From the NCBI GenBank assembly GCA_958436175.1, contig CAUBJF010000014.1:1-59457 (forward strand): DNA of 59,457 bases, written 5' to 3'. This DNA comes from an uncultured Muribaculaceae bacterium (GTDB taxonomy: Bacteria; Bacteroidota; Bacteroidia; Bacteroidales; Muribaculaceae). The position numbers and the translations under genes are program-made. Below the pieces are notes generated by a model, which had not been told where the DNA came from, made no database searches, and worked only from the letters and a program-made list of their open reading frames with translations. Shown here one piece after another: positions 36,577 through 45,117 of the stretch (positions within the stretch are counted from its first letter, which is position 1; each line of letters begins with the position of its first letter).

Positions 36577-37856
36577 TCGTCCCAGTAAGAGCGTAAGGGG
36601 TAACGGTCGGGACGCATGAGCAGACGCAGCCCCGAGGAGAATGTGAAGTAACTCCACATCCAGTTGATAAACACTACAGTCCGATTGCGCATACCAAGAA
36701 GCGACATGAGATGGACGAACATCCATGCGAACCATGCCACGCGTCCGCGCAGATGCATCCTGCCCATATCCACAACAGCACGGTTGCGGCCTATCGTGGC
36801 CATGGAGCCTTTATTCTTGTATCTGAAGGGTCGCCAGGCATTATTGCTGAGGTTACGAGCCAGACAACGAGCCTGTTGCATGGCAACGGGGGCTACCTGA
36901 GGCAGTCCGCGAGGGTAGCCGTCAGCGTTCTGGAGGGCGATGTCGCCGATGGCGTACACATCATCGAGACCTACTACACGGTTATATTCGTCGACGACGA
37001 ATCGTCCCCCGTGGCCAAGCTCTGCCGGAAATCCTTTGAGTTCGAAAGAGTTGCTTGTGATCCCTGCCGTCCATATGACAGTGTCGCATTCGATTGTCGA
37101 GCCGTCGGCAAATGTCACAAGGCCTTTCTCGTAAGATTTCATTGTGCGTCGGAGGCGTACGTCTACCATCAGCTGCCCGAGGGCTTGTCTGGCATCGTCG
37201 GAAGACTTTTGGCTCATAGCACCCAAGAGACGGTCAGTGCCTTCTACGAGTACCACCCTGATTTCCGAGGGGTCGATAGCCGGGTATTCGCGACGGATTA
37301 CATAGCGTTTCATTTCTCCAAGAGCGCCGGCAATCTCGACTCCCGTGGGACCGCCGCCGACAACCACAAAAGTCAGCATGCGGCTTCTTTCCTCGCCTTC
37401 AGGCATGAGCGAAGCTCTTTCGAGACGTTCGAGTATCTCGTTGCGTGTGCGTATGGCCTCGGGAGTACTCTTGAGAGTGTATACGCTCTTCTCGAGGTTA
37501 GGTATGCCGAAGAAGTTGTTGGTTGTCCCGGCCGCTACGACAAGGGAATCGTAGGATAAGGTTTCGAAGTCGGTGTGTACCTTTTTGCCGGTAAAGTCGA
37601 TGGTACGCACACGTCCGAAACGATAGCTGACGCCACAGTAGTGGCGGTTACGTATCTCACGACGCAGAGGGAAAGATATGCTTGCAGGCTCCAGGCCGGA
37701 AGAGGCGACCTGGTAAAACAACGGCGGGAAGCTATGATAGTTGTTACGGTCGACCAGCACTACATCCCACTGATTCTTATCGACATAGCGAGCGACCGAC
37801 AGTCCTCCGAAACCGCCGCCTATAATGACGAGACGTTTTCTTTTATACTTATCCAT
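36573..37856 (-). CDS. ndh: Type II NADH:quinone oxidoreductase
   Basis: The 427-residue flavoprotein has two nucleotide-binding folds: FAD at the start (VIIGGGFGGLSVARYV) and NADH at FVVVGGGPTGVEIAGAL. Further NDH-2 marks are NYHSFPPLFYQVASSGLEP near the quinone side, VIWTAGITSNSF, and DVYAIGDIALQN. The C-terminal segment is amphipathic (LRGRVAWFAWMFVHLMSLLG, then WMWSYFTF) and should anchor the enzyme to the inner membrane. It would feed electrons from NADH to menaquinone without pumping protons. It is followed by the coupled GNAT gene. Confidence 0.92.
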   Translation of the reverse strand: MDKYKRKRLVIIGGGFGGLSVARYVDKNQWDVVLVDRNNYHSFPPLFYQVASSGLEPASISFPLRREIRNRHYCGVSYRFGRVRTIDFTGKKVHTDFETLSYDSLVVAAGTTNNFFGIPNLEKSVYTLKSTPEAIRTRNEILERLERASLMPEGEERSRMLTFVVVGGGPTGVEIAGALGEMKRYVIRREYPAIDPSEIRVVLVEGTDRLLGAMSQKSSDDARQALGQLMVDVRLRRTMKSYEKGLVTFADGSTIECDTVIWTAGITSNSFELKGFPAELGHGGRFVVDEYNRVVGLDDVYAIGDIALQNADGYPRGLPQVAPVAMQQARCLARNLSNNAWRPFRYKNKGSMATIGRNRAVVDMGRMHLRGRVAWFAWMFVHLMSLLGMRNRTVVFINWMWSYFTFSSGLRLLMRPDRYPLRSYWDE

Positions 37857-37937
37857 AATGTGCTTTTATAATTTAACACCGTGCTACCTTTTTCGGTTTA
37901 GGATCCAACTCGATAATCTCAAGCCCCCATATACGAT

Positions 37938-37968
37938 AAAAAGGAACTCTGTCACAGAGTTCCTTTTT
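37938..37968 (-). terminator. Strong hairpin upstream of ndh
   Basis: AAAAAGGAACTCTGT (37938-37952) and its perfect complement ACAGAGTTCCTTTTT (37954-37968) are separated by one base, so the real loop is a few bases. Its A-run and T-run make it look like a bidirectional terminator. It lies between a predicted promoter and ndh, so it may end a small RNA or act as an attenuator. Confidence 0.68.
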
Positions 37969-38026
37969 ATGGGTTTCCAATAGGTACAATTTCTAAGGTA
38001 AAAAAGATTGTTTTAGGTTTGCGGTA

Positions 38027-38057
38027 CAAAGTTGAGGCTTTTTAAACCATTTGCAAA
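38027..38057 (-). promoter_or_regulatory. Candidate promoter upstream of ndh
   Basis: On the minus strand TTTG (complement of 38054-38057) is followed after 19 bases by CAACTTTG (complement of 38027-38034), one mismatch from TAnnTTTG. Transcription would start near 38020 and reach the hairpin after about 50 bases. Confidence 0.4.
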
Positions 38058-38083
38058 AAAAATTTATATGTTTTTAGACATAT
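38055..38083 (-). terminator. Weak AU-rich terminator of carAB
   Basis: On the minus strand ATATGT and ACATAT (complement of 38066-38083) form a 6-bp stem followed by AAA and eight T. The stem is weak but the T run is long, about 150 bases after the carB stop. Confidence 0.35.
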
Positions 38084-38229
38084 TTTTATAGCATCTATTT
38101 GGTTTAGATCATTATCCTTAAGACTACAAGCCTTGTAATCAAATACTTACCTTAAAGCTCGAATCGCTAATTATAAAATCGACCTACTGTTAAAGAATGT
38201 GAACAACGGCAACTCAGTGTCATAAACTG

Positions 38230-41200
38230 TCAATATTCGTCCCAACTCTTTATTTCTATAGCGTCGAGCGGTATAGCCGTGAATGCACGAATGAACGCGG
38301 ATGCAAGGCGCGAATTGGTCAGCAGGGGAATATTGAGGTCGATAGCCGCGCGACGAATCTTGCGGCCGTTGCTCAATTCGGTACCGGTGAAGTTCTTAGG
38401 CATGTTCACCACAAGGTCGACCTGACGGTTATGGAGCAGGTCGAGCGCCTGGGGCTGCTGGTCGGGAGTAGAGGGCCAGTAGACGCGGACAGCCGGAATA
38501 CCGTTTTCGTTGAGGAACTGGCAGGTGCCGCCTGTAGCATAGATTGTGAGACCGGCTTTGTGGAGCAAATGTGCTGCTTCGAGCATATCGGCTTTCTGCT
38601 TAGCAGAACCGGTGCTCAGCAATACAGCTTTACGGGGTACACGCAGTCCGACAGCCAGGAGCGATGTCAGGACAGCGGCATCTGTATCGTCGCCAAGACA
38701 GCCAACCTCGCCGGTAGAGGCCATGTCGACACCGAGAACCGGGTCGGCACCGCCGAGACGGGAGAAGGAGAACTGCGATGCCTTGACTCCCACGTAGTCG
38801 AGATCGAAAGCACTCTTGGCCGGTTTTTCGACAGGTATACCGAGCATGATGCGTGTGGCAAGATCGATAAAGTTGATTTTCAGCACTTTCGACACGAAGG
38901 GGAAGCTGCGAGACGCGCGGAGATTACATTCTATAACCTTGATATCGTTGTTTTTGGCAAGATACTGGATGTTGAAGGGACCGGAAATGTTCAGCGACTT
39001 GGCAATCTGGGCCGATACCTTCTTTATGCGACGCATTGTCTCGACATAGAGCTTCTGCGGCGGGAACTGAATCGTAGCGTCACCTGAATGGACACCTGCA
39101 AATTCGATGTGCTCAGAGATGGCGTAAGCCTTGATTTCTCCGTTCTGGGCCACGGCATCCATCTCAATTTCTTTGGCATACTGGATGAATTCGCTCACCA
39201 CAACGGGGTGCTTTTTAGAAACGTTGGCAGCGAGCCCGAGGAAGCGGCGCAGTTCGTCGGGGTTCGAGCATACGTTCATCGCGGCACCGGACAGCACGTA
39301 GCTCGGACGCACGAGGACAGGGAAGCCGACTTCTTCGACGAATTCGTCGATGTCCTCGAATGAGGTAAGCTCACGCCAGCGTGGCTGGTCTATACCGAGC
39401 CTGTCGAGCATGGCAGAGAAACGGTGGCGGTCCTCGGCATTGTCTATGCTTTCGGCGGAAGTACCGAGGATATTGACCTTCATCGCATCAAGGCGCGTGG
39501 CGAGGTTGTTGGGTATCTGGCCGCCCACGGATAGGATGACACCATGAGGATTCTCGAGTTCGAGTATATCCATGACACGCTCGAATGTGAGTTCGTCGAA
39601 GTAGAGACGGTCGCACATGTCGTAGTCGGTGCTGACGGTTTCGGGATTATAGTTGATCATCACCGAACGCCAGCCTTCCTTGCGTGCGGTCATGAGTGCA
39701 TTTACCGAACACCAGTCGAACTCTACAGACGAACCGATGCGGTAGGCACCGGAACCGAGGACTACGACGGAACGATGGTCGCCGACATAATCGATATCGT
39801 TCTGCGTGCCGTTATAAGTAAGGTATAGGTAGTTTGTTGCGGCCGGATATTCGGCAGCCAGCGTATCTATCTGCTTGACAACCGGGACAATACCAAGCGA
39901 CTTACGGAAATAGCGTACAGCGAGACAGCAGCCGTCGGTATCTTCGGCGAAGGCAGTCTTGAAGACAGAACGTGCAATCTGGAAATCACTGAAGCCCTGC
40001 TGCTTGGCTTTGCGCAGGAGTATCTGAGGTATTTCCTTGAGATCGTTGTATGATTCGAGTTCTTCTGATGTGTCGATGATATTGCGGAGCTTATAGAGGA
40101 ACCAACGGTCGATTTTTGTAAGCTCATGGATTCTGTCGACGGTATAACCGTTTGCGAAAGCCTTGGCAATAACGAAGATACGGCGGTCGGTAGGAGCTGC
40201 AAGAGCTGTCTCGATATCGGGGATATTGATATCCTTGTTTTCGACGAAACCGTGCATGCCCTGGCCTATCATACGGAGACCTTTCTGGATAGCCTCTTCG
40301 AATGTACGGCCTATAGCCATCACTTCGCCAACCGACTTCATCGAAGAGCCGATGTGACGGTCGACACCGTGGAATTTGCCGAGGTCCCAGCGTGGAATCT
40401 TGACAACTACGTAGTCAAGGGCTGGTTCGAAGAAGGCCGAAGTACTCTGTGTCACATTGTTCTTTAGGTCGAAGAGCCCGTAGCCGAGTGCGAGTTTGGC
40501 GGCGACGAAAGCGAGGGGATAGCCGGTTGCTTTCGAAGCAAGGGCCGACGAACGGCTCAAACGGGCGTTGACCTCGATGACGCGGTAGTCCATCGAACTG
40601 GGGTCGTAGGCATACTGCACATTGCATTCGCCTACGATGCCGATATGACGTATAATCTTGATAGCCAGAGACCGCAGGTAATGGTAGTCGTCGTTGGAGA
40701 GTGTCTGTGAGGGAGCCACTACGATACTTTCGCCGGTGTGTATGCCCAGCGGGTCGAAGTTCTCCATGTTGCATACGGTGATACAGTTGTCGAAACGGTC
40801 GCGAACAACCTCGTATTCGACTTCCTTCCAGCCTTTAAGCGATTTTTCGACAAGGACCTGCGGGGAGAATGACAGAGCCTTCTCGACGAGGGCGCGGAGT
40901 TCGTCGTCGTTATCGCAGAATCCGCTTCCGAGACCGCCGAGGGCGTAGGCCGCCCGCACTATTACCGGATAGCCGAGCGATCGGGCCACACGGAGAGCGT
41001 CGTCGACACTCTCGACAGCCTCGCTGCTAATAGTCTTGATGTCTATTTCGTTAAGCTTCTCGACAAAGAGCTCGCGGTCCTCGGTGTCCATGATAGCCTG
41101 GACAGGAGTACCGAGTACACGTACGCCGTAGCGTTCGAGAACGCCCGTACGGTACAGTTCGACACCGCAGTTGAGCGCTGTCTGGCCGCCGAAAGCGAGC

Positions 41201-41457
41201 AGGATTCCGTCGGGACGTTCCTTTTCGATGACTCGCTCTACAAAGTAAGGTGTCACGGGCAGGAAGTATATCTTGTCGGCCATGCCTTCCGAAGTCTGCA
41301 CTGTGGCGATGTTCGGGTTGATGAGCACAGTCGAAATGCCTTCTTCACGAAGAGCCTTGAGAGCCTGGGCTCCGGAGTAGTCGAATTCTCCTGCCTCGCC
41401 GATTTTCAGGGCACCGCTGCCGAGAATGAGGACTTTGTTGGTCTTGATGTCTTCCAT
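38230..41457 (-). CDS. carB: Carbamoyl-phosphate synthase large subunit
   Basis: The 1075-residue enzyme makes carbamoyl phosphate from bicarbonate, ammonia and two ATP for pyrimidine and arginine synthesis. The two homologous ATP-grasp halves are visible: the first starts VLILGSGALKIGEAGEFDYS, the second VVVLGSGAYRIGSSVEFDWC. The signature VIEVNARLSRSSALASKATG is in the first half and VIECNLRASRSFPFVSKVL in the second. The C-terminal allosteric MGS-like domain begins near AVLLSTGSAKQKADML and contains YATGGTCQFL. Length is standard. It follows carA after 6 bases in one operon. Confidence 0.97.
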   Translation of the reverse strand: MEDIKTNKVLILGSGALKIGEAGEFDYSGAQALKALREEGISTVLINPNIATVQTSEGMADKIYFLPVTPYFVERVIEKERPDGILLAFGGQTALNCGVELYRTGVLERYGVRVLGTPVQAIMDTEDRELFVEKLNEIDIKTISSEAVESVDDALRVARSLGYPVIVRAAYALGGLGSGFCDNDDELRALVEKALSFSPQVLVEKSLKGWKEVEYEVVRDRFDNCITVCNMENFDPLGIHTGESIVVAPSQTLSNDDYHYLRSLAIKIIRHIGIVGECNVQYAYDPSSMDYRVIEVNARLSRSSALASKATGYPLAFVAAKLALGYGLFDLKNNVTQSTSAFFEPALDYVVVKIPRWDLGKFHGVDRHIGSSMKSVGEVMAIGRTFEEAIQKGLRMIGQGMHGFVENKDINIPDIETALAAPTDRRIFVIAKAFANGYTVDRIHELTKIDRWFLYKLRNIIDTSEELESYNDLKEIPQILLRKAKQQGFSDFQIARSVFKTAFAEDTDGCCLAVRYFRKSLGIVPVVKQIDTLAAEYPAATNYLYLTYNGTQNDIDYVGDHRSVVVLGSGAYRIGSSVEFDWCSVNALMTARKEGWRSVMINYNPETVSTDYDMCDRLYFDELTFERVMDILELENPHGVILSVGGQIPNNLATRLDAMKVNILGTSAESIDNAEDRHRFSAMLDRLGIDQPRWRELTSFEDIDEFVEEVGFPVLVRPSYVLSGAAMNVCSNPDELRRFLGLAANVSKKHPVVVSEFIQYAKEIEMDAVAQNGEIKAYAISEHIEFAGVHSGDATIQFPPQKLYVETMRRIKKVSAQIAKSLNISGPFNIQYLAKNNDIKVIECNLRASRSFPFVSKVLKINFIDLATRIMLGIPVEKPAKSAFDLDYVGVKASQFSFSRLGGADPVLGVDMASTGEVGCLGDDTDAAVLTSLLAVGLRVPRKAVLLSTGSAKQKADMLEAAHLLHKAGLTIYATGGTCQFLNENGIPAVRVYWPSTPDQQPQALDLLHNRQVDLVVNMPKNFTGTELSNGRKIRRAAIDLNIPLLTNSRLASAFIRAFTAIPLDAIEIKSWDEY

Positions 41458-41463
41458 AGTTCG

Positions 41464-42609
41464 TTAAAGAAGGGCTATAAATTCGTCAAAAAGGAATTCT
41501 GTGTCTCTCGGGCCGCTTGAAGCTTCAGGGTGGAACTGGGCCGAGAAGTAGGGCTTACTCTTGTGGCGTATACCTTCGTTTGTACCGTCGTTCATATTCA
41601 CGAAGAGAGCTTCCCAGTCGTCGGGCAACGTCGATGTATCTACAGCGAAGCCGTGGTTCTGCGACGTAACGTAGCATTTGTTCGTTCCGACACGGCGCAC
41701 AGGCTGGTTATGGCTGCGGTGGCCATATTTGAGCTTGTAGGTTTTCGCACCGGCTGCCTTGGCCAGAAGCTGGTTGCCCATGCAGATACCGCAGATAGGC
41801 TTGCCTGTCTCCATTGCTTTGCGGATGTTGCCGACGGTGATTTCGGCGAAATCCGGATTGCCCGGACCGTTACTAATGAACAGGCCGTCGTAGGGAATAT
41901 TGCTGAAGTCATAATCCCAGGGCACCCGGATAACCCTGACATTGCGTTTGACGAGGCAGCGTATGATATTGTGCTTGATACCGCAGTCGACAAGGACTAC
42001 TGTCTTACGCCCTTCTGCATCGTCGGCAAGGGGAAGGGACAGAGGCTCGGGATCCCGGTCGGGAGCATTGTAGACCTCGGGGGTTGTGCAAGATGTCTGT
42101 GCAATGAGGTTCTCGGCATTGGGGTCATAGAAATCCGGAGTCTCGCAACCTTCAACTACTATTTTACCGAGCATGGAGCCGTGGTCGCGCAAGTGCTTTG
42201 TGAGTGCGCGTGTGTCAATATCGTAAAGCCCGGGTATTTTCTCTTCCTTCAGCCAGTCGGCAAGCGAACGAGCCGCAAGCCAGTGACTGTGATGGAAAGC
42301 ATAGTCCTGCGCTATGATAGCCTTGCAATGGATTCGCGAACCTTCATAGTACTCTTTCAGAGAATCAGATCCGTCGGACGGAGGAACACCGTAGTTTCCA
42401 AGCTGGGGGAAGGTTGTTATAAGAATCTGACCTTCGTAAGAAGGGTCGGTAAGACTTTCGGGGTAGCCGGTCATAGCGGTATTGAACACCACTTCTCCGG
42501 CCGTCGATCCTTCGTAACCGAAACAACGGCCACGGAACTCAGTGCCGTCTTCAAGTATAAGAACGGCTGATTTGCTCGCCTGCATAGCTGGGTTAGTTTG
42601 AGGTGACAT
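41464..42609 (-). CDS. carA: Carbamoyl-phosphate synthase small subunit
   Basis: The 381-residue glutaminase subunit delivers ammonia to CarB. It has the N-terminal CarA domain (LEDGTEFRGRCFGYEGSTAGEVVFNTAMTG across its first 45 residues) and a C-terminal class I glutamine amidotransferase domain with the nucleophile in GICMGNQLLAKAAG; GICMGNQ is the family form. The His-Glu pair is in QFHPEASSGPRD. The start may be this ATG or M9, 24 bases downstream. A good promoter lies about 40 bases upstream, divergent from aspA. Confidence 0.96.
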   Translation of the reverse strand: MSPQTNPAMQASKSAVLILEDGTEFRGRCFGYEGSTAGEVVFNTAMTGYPESLTDPSYEGQILITTFPQLGNYGVPPSDGSDSLKEYYEGSRIHCKAIIAQDYAFHHSHWLAARSLADWLKEEKIPGLYDIDTRALTKHLRDHGSMLGKIVVEGCETPDFYDPNAENLIAQTSCTTPEVYNAPDRDPEPLSLPLADDAEGRKTVVLVDCGIKHNIIRCLVKRNVRVIRVPWDYDFSNIPYDGLFISNGPGNPDFAEITVGNIRKAMETGKPICGICMGNQLLAKAAGAKTYKLKYGHRSHNQPVRRVGTNKCYVTSQNHGFAVDTSTLPDDWEALFVNMNDGTNEGIRHKSKPYFSAQFHPEASSGPRDTEFLFDEFIALL

Positions 42610-42646
42610 AATTGGTTGGCCCCTCGCTTAATCCGGAAAGACCATG

Positions 42647-42678
42647 CAAAATTACGCATTTTCCATCAGCCTTACAAA
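42647..42678 (-). promoter_or_regulatory. Promoter of carAB
   Basis: On the minus strand TTTG (complement of 42675-42678) is followed after 20 bases by TAATTTTG (complement of 42647-42654). Both boxes match the Bacteroidota consensus exactly. Confidence 0.7.
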
Positions 42679-42680
42679 TA

Positions 42681-42696
42681 TAATTTTGTATCTTTG
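42681..42696 (+). promoter_or_regulatory. -7 boxes of aspA
   Basis: Two overlapping candidates lie back to back, TAATTTTG (42681-42688) and TATCTTTG (42689-42696), 35-43 bases before the aspA ATG. A T-rich -33 (around 42659-42662) fits the first. They overlap the upstream part of the carA promoter, so the two directions may compete. Confidence 0.45.
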
Positions 42697-42730
42697 TATT
42701 AAGTTATACCGTCAAACATTACAATCTATT

Positions 42731-44164
42731 ATGGAAACGCACTGTAATTCAGGATTCCGCATCGAATCGGATCTCATCGGGTCGAAAGAAGTGCCCGATG
42801 AAGCCCTTTATGGAGTGCAGACGCTGAGAGGCCTCGAAAACTTCGAAATAAGCAAATTCAAGCTCTACCAGTACCCTCTTTTCATCAAAGGGCTCGCTAT
42901 TACGAAGATGGGTGCCGCGCTGGCAAACCATAAGCTCGGTCTTCTCGACAAAGACAAAACCGACGCCATCGTTCAGTCCTGCCGGGAAATCATCGACGAC
43001 AAGCACCACGAGCAGTTCCCCGTCGATATGATACAGGGTGGTGCCGGCACATCTACCAACATGAACGCCAACGAAGTTATCGCCAACCGCGCCCTCGAAA
43101 TCCTCGGTCACAAACACGGAGAGTACCAGTTCTGTTCGCCAAACGACGACGTTAACCGTTCGCAGTCGACAAACGATGCATACCCTACGGCCATCCACAT
43201 CGGCATGTACTACTCGCACCTCCGTTTTCTCGACCATTTCAAAAAAATCATCGCTTCCTTCCGTGCCAAAGCGGCAGAGTTCAAGGATATCATTAAGATA
43301 GGCCGGACACAGCTCGAAGATGCCGTGCCGATGACTCTCGGACAGACTTTCAACGGCTTCGCCTCTATTCTCAACGACGAAATCAAACATCTCGACGAGG
43401 CCGCCGCCGACTTCCTGACAGTCAACATGGGGGCTACTGCCATAGGCACCGGCATATGTGCAGAACCGGGTTATGCCGAGCTGTGCGTCCAGGAACTTGC
43501 CAGGATCACAGGGTGGGAAATACGACTTTCCGACGATCTTGTCGGAGCGACATCGGACACATCGTGCCTCGTAGGCTATGCGTCGGCCCTCAAGCGCGTA
43601 GCCGTGAAAATGAACAAGATTTGCAATGACCTGCGCCTCCTCGCCAGCGGCCCACGCTGTGGTCTGGGCGAATTCAACCTTCCGGCTATGCAACCGGGGT
43701 CGTCCATCATGCCGGGAAAGGTCAACCCCGTCATTCCTGAAGTGATGAACCAGATATGCTACAAGGTGATAGGCAACGAGCTATGTGTCACCATGGCAGG
43801 CGAAGCAGCACAGATGGAACTAAATGCAATGGAGCCGGTGATGGCACAATGCGATTTCGAGTCCGTCGACTTGATGATCAACGGTTTCGACACACTGCGC
43901 ACACGTTGTGTGGACGGCATCTCAGCAAATCCCGGACGCTGCCGCGACTATGTGCACAACAGTATCAGCATCGTCACAGCCCTCAATCCTGTGATCGGAT
44001 ACAAGCACTCTACCAAGATTGCCAAGGAAGCCCTCGAGACCGGTCGCAGCGTCTACGACCTCGTTCTCGAACAAGGAATCCTGACAAAGGAAGACCTCGA
44101 CACGATACTGGCACCCGAAAACATGATCAAGCCCGTAAAACTCGATATAAAACCGCTTAAATAA
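42731..44164 (+). CDS. aspA: Aspartate ammonia-lyase
   Basis: The 477-residue enzyme splits L-aspartate into fumarate and ammonia. It belongs to the fumarase/aspartase family, with the signature GSSIMPGKVNPVIPEVMNQ and its catalytic serine in the mobile loop; GGAGTSTNMNANEVIANRA and SQSTNDAYPTAIH are the other two conserved regions. I start at METHCNSGF; upstream in-frame codons lie over the promoter. In gut Bacteroidota this step supplies fumarate for anaerobic respiration. The gene has its own terminator. Confidence 0.96.
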   Translation: METHCNSGFRIESDLIGSKEVPDEALYGVQTLRGLENFEISKFKLYQYPLFIKGLAITKMGAALANHKLGLLDKDKTDAIVQSCREIIDDKHHEQFPVDMIQGGAGTSTNMNANEVIANRALEILGHKHGEYQFCSPNDDVNRSQSTNDAYPTAIHIGMYYSHLRFLDHFKKIIASFRAKAAEFKDIIKIGRTQLEDAVPMTLGQTFNGFASILNDEIKHLDEAAADFLTVNMGATAIGTGICAEPGYAELCVQELARITGWEIRLSDDLVGATSDTSCLVGYASALKRVAVKMNKICNDLRLLASGPRCGLGEFNLPAMQPGSSIMPGKVNPVIPEVMNQICYKVIGNELCVTMAGEAAQMELNAMEPVMAQCDFESVDLMINGFDTLRTRCVDGISANPGRCRDYVHNSISIVTALNPVIGYKHSTKIAKEALETGRSVYDLVLEQGILTKEDLDTILAPENMIKPVKLDIKPLK

Positions 44165-44170
44165 ATATCA

Positions 44171-44205
44171 AGAAGGGGCAGACGACGGCTGCCCCTTCTC
44201 TTTTT
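44171..44205 (+). terminator. Intrinsic terminator of aspA
   Basis: AGAAGGGGCAG (44171-44181) pairs perfectly with CTGCCCCTTCT (44189-44199) around a 7-base loop, followed by CTTTTTC. It is strong on the plus strand only. Confidence 0.93.
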
Positions 44206-44219
44206 CATATCATCATATC

Positions 44220-45104
44220 CTACTGATTCCAGCGTGAGAGAAACTCCGGGGTGAAATTCATGACAACATCGGGAGTCAATGTCATCTCTCCGAAGACGAC
44301 CCTGCTTCCAATGGCATAGAAATCGACACGTACGAATTGTATTCCCTCACTGAGCGTGGCTGCCATCGACAACATTTTTTCGAAAGCCTCCGGGCGCGGA
44401 GCGACTTCCGGCGACGGATTCCGGACCGCTCCCTCGATTACGTTCCAGTCCGTATCAAACGCTAAGTTATATGTCTTATGGCTGTTGAGCTTGCGGCCAT
44501 TATAATAAAGGATAAACTCAGGCTTGCCGTTGAAACAGAAAAACTTATAGTCGTATGGTAGTTCGTCGCTGCCCGGAACCTGCTCAAGATATTCCTCACA
44601 TAGAATCTTTGGCGCGATTTTGCTGTAATGTGGCTGACCGGACAACTGCCCGTAGGGATAGCGAAGCCATGATTTAAGCTGACGCCGTATCCTTTCGGGA
44701 TTCATCTCGGCCGACTTGCGTACTATTATATTGGTCCCGCAACCGTTGTTCGTCTTAATGACACACGGTACGGGCAATTTGTCGAAATCGATATCCTCAG
44801 GACGCTTCCATACCCCGAATAGTTTTGTCAAGGAGCCGCCACCGACTTTAGCGGATACATAGTCGCGTACACCGACCTTGTCGGCGAGCATGGCGTAGAA
44901 CTTCAACTTTCCGGAATCCTTCCTCACAGCCATCATCCCGGCAAGTATGTTTTCCTGCAGGTTGGCCGGATGATTCCAGTCTATAAAACGGCCTGTCCAT
45001 CGACGATAGCGCAGATTCATTATTGTCTTGGGGAACAAAGAGGCTACAGGCCCTAACAACGACAAAGCGGACTGGACGATTCGTGGAGCATTTATAAGGT
45101 TCAT
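44220..45104 (-). CDS. TupA-like ATP-grasp protein
   Basis: The 294-residue protein matches the TupA-like ATP-grasp family of polysaccharide gene clusters, whose members probably attach an amino acid or similar acyl group to a sugar or polymer. Visible elements are KLKFYAMLADKVGVRDYV, VIKTNNGCGTNIIV (nucleotide-binding lysine and loop), the strand ILCEEYLEQ, DYKFFCFNGKPEFI, and the metal-binding end FVRVDFYAIGSRVVFGEMTLTP. It lies 13 bases after two GT4 genes and probably modifies the same surface glycan. Substrate unknown. Confidence 0.87.
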   Translation of the reverse strand: MNLINAPRIVQSALSLLGPVASLFPKTIMNLRYRRWTGRFIDWNHPANLQENILAGMMAVRKDSGKLKFYAMLADKVGVRDYVSAKVGGGSLTKLFGVWKRPEDIDFDKLPVPCVIKTNNGCGTNIIVRKSAEMNPERIRRQLKSWLRYPYGQLSGQPHYSKIAPKILCEEYLEQVPGSDELPYDYKFFCFNGKPEFILYYNGRKLNSHKTYNLAFDTDWNVIEGAVRNPSPEVAPRPEAFEKMLSMAATLSEGIQFVRVDFYAIGSRVVFGEMTLTPDVVMNFTPEFLSRWNQ

Positions 45105-45117
45105 AATAACGACTTGT

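Larger units (their letters stand above)
37857..38229. other. carB-ndh intergenic region with two hairpins and a possible promoter
   Basis: The 373 bases are AT-rich and hold no convincing protein-coding frame. In the leftward direction they contain an AU-rich hairpin with eight T (carAB end), a TTTG-N19-CAACTTTG promoter candidate, about 60 bases of leader, a strong hairpin, and then about 80 bases to the ndh start. A TAGGTTTG at 38014-38021 on the plus strand could be another -7 box, with nothing obvious downstream except antisense to carB. Confidence 0.55.

Noticed and set aside
38014..38021. Plus-strand TAGGTTTG as a promoter antisense to carB
   Set aside because: There is no -33 element at the usual spacing and nothing to transcribe except antisense to the carB end.
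41530..42570. Plus-strand open frame of 346 codons across carA
   Set aside because: It is antisense to the catalytic CarA domains. The composition is atypical and there is no promoter in that direction.
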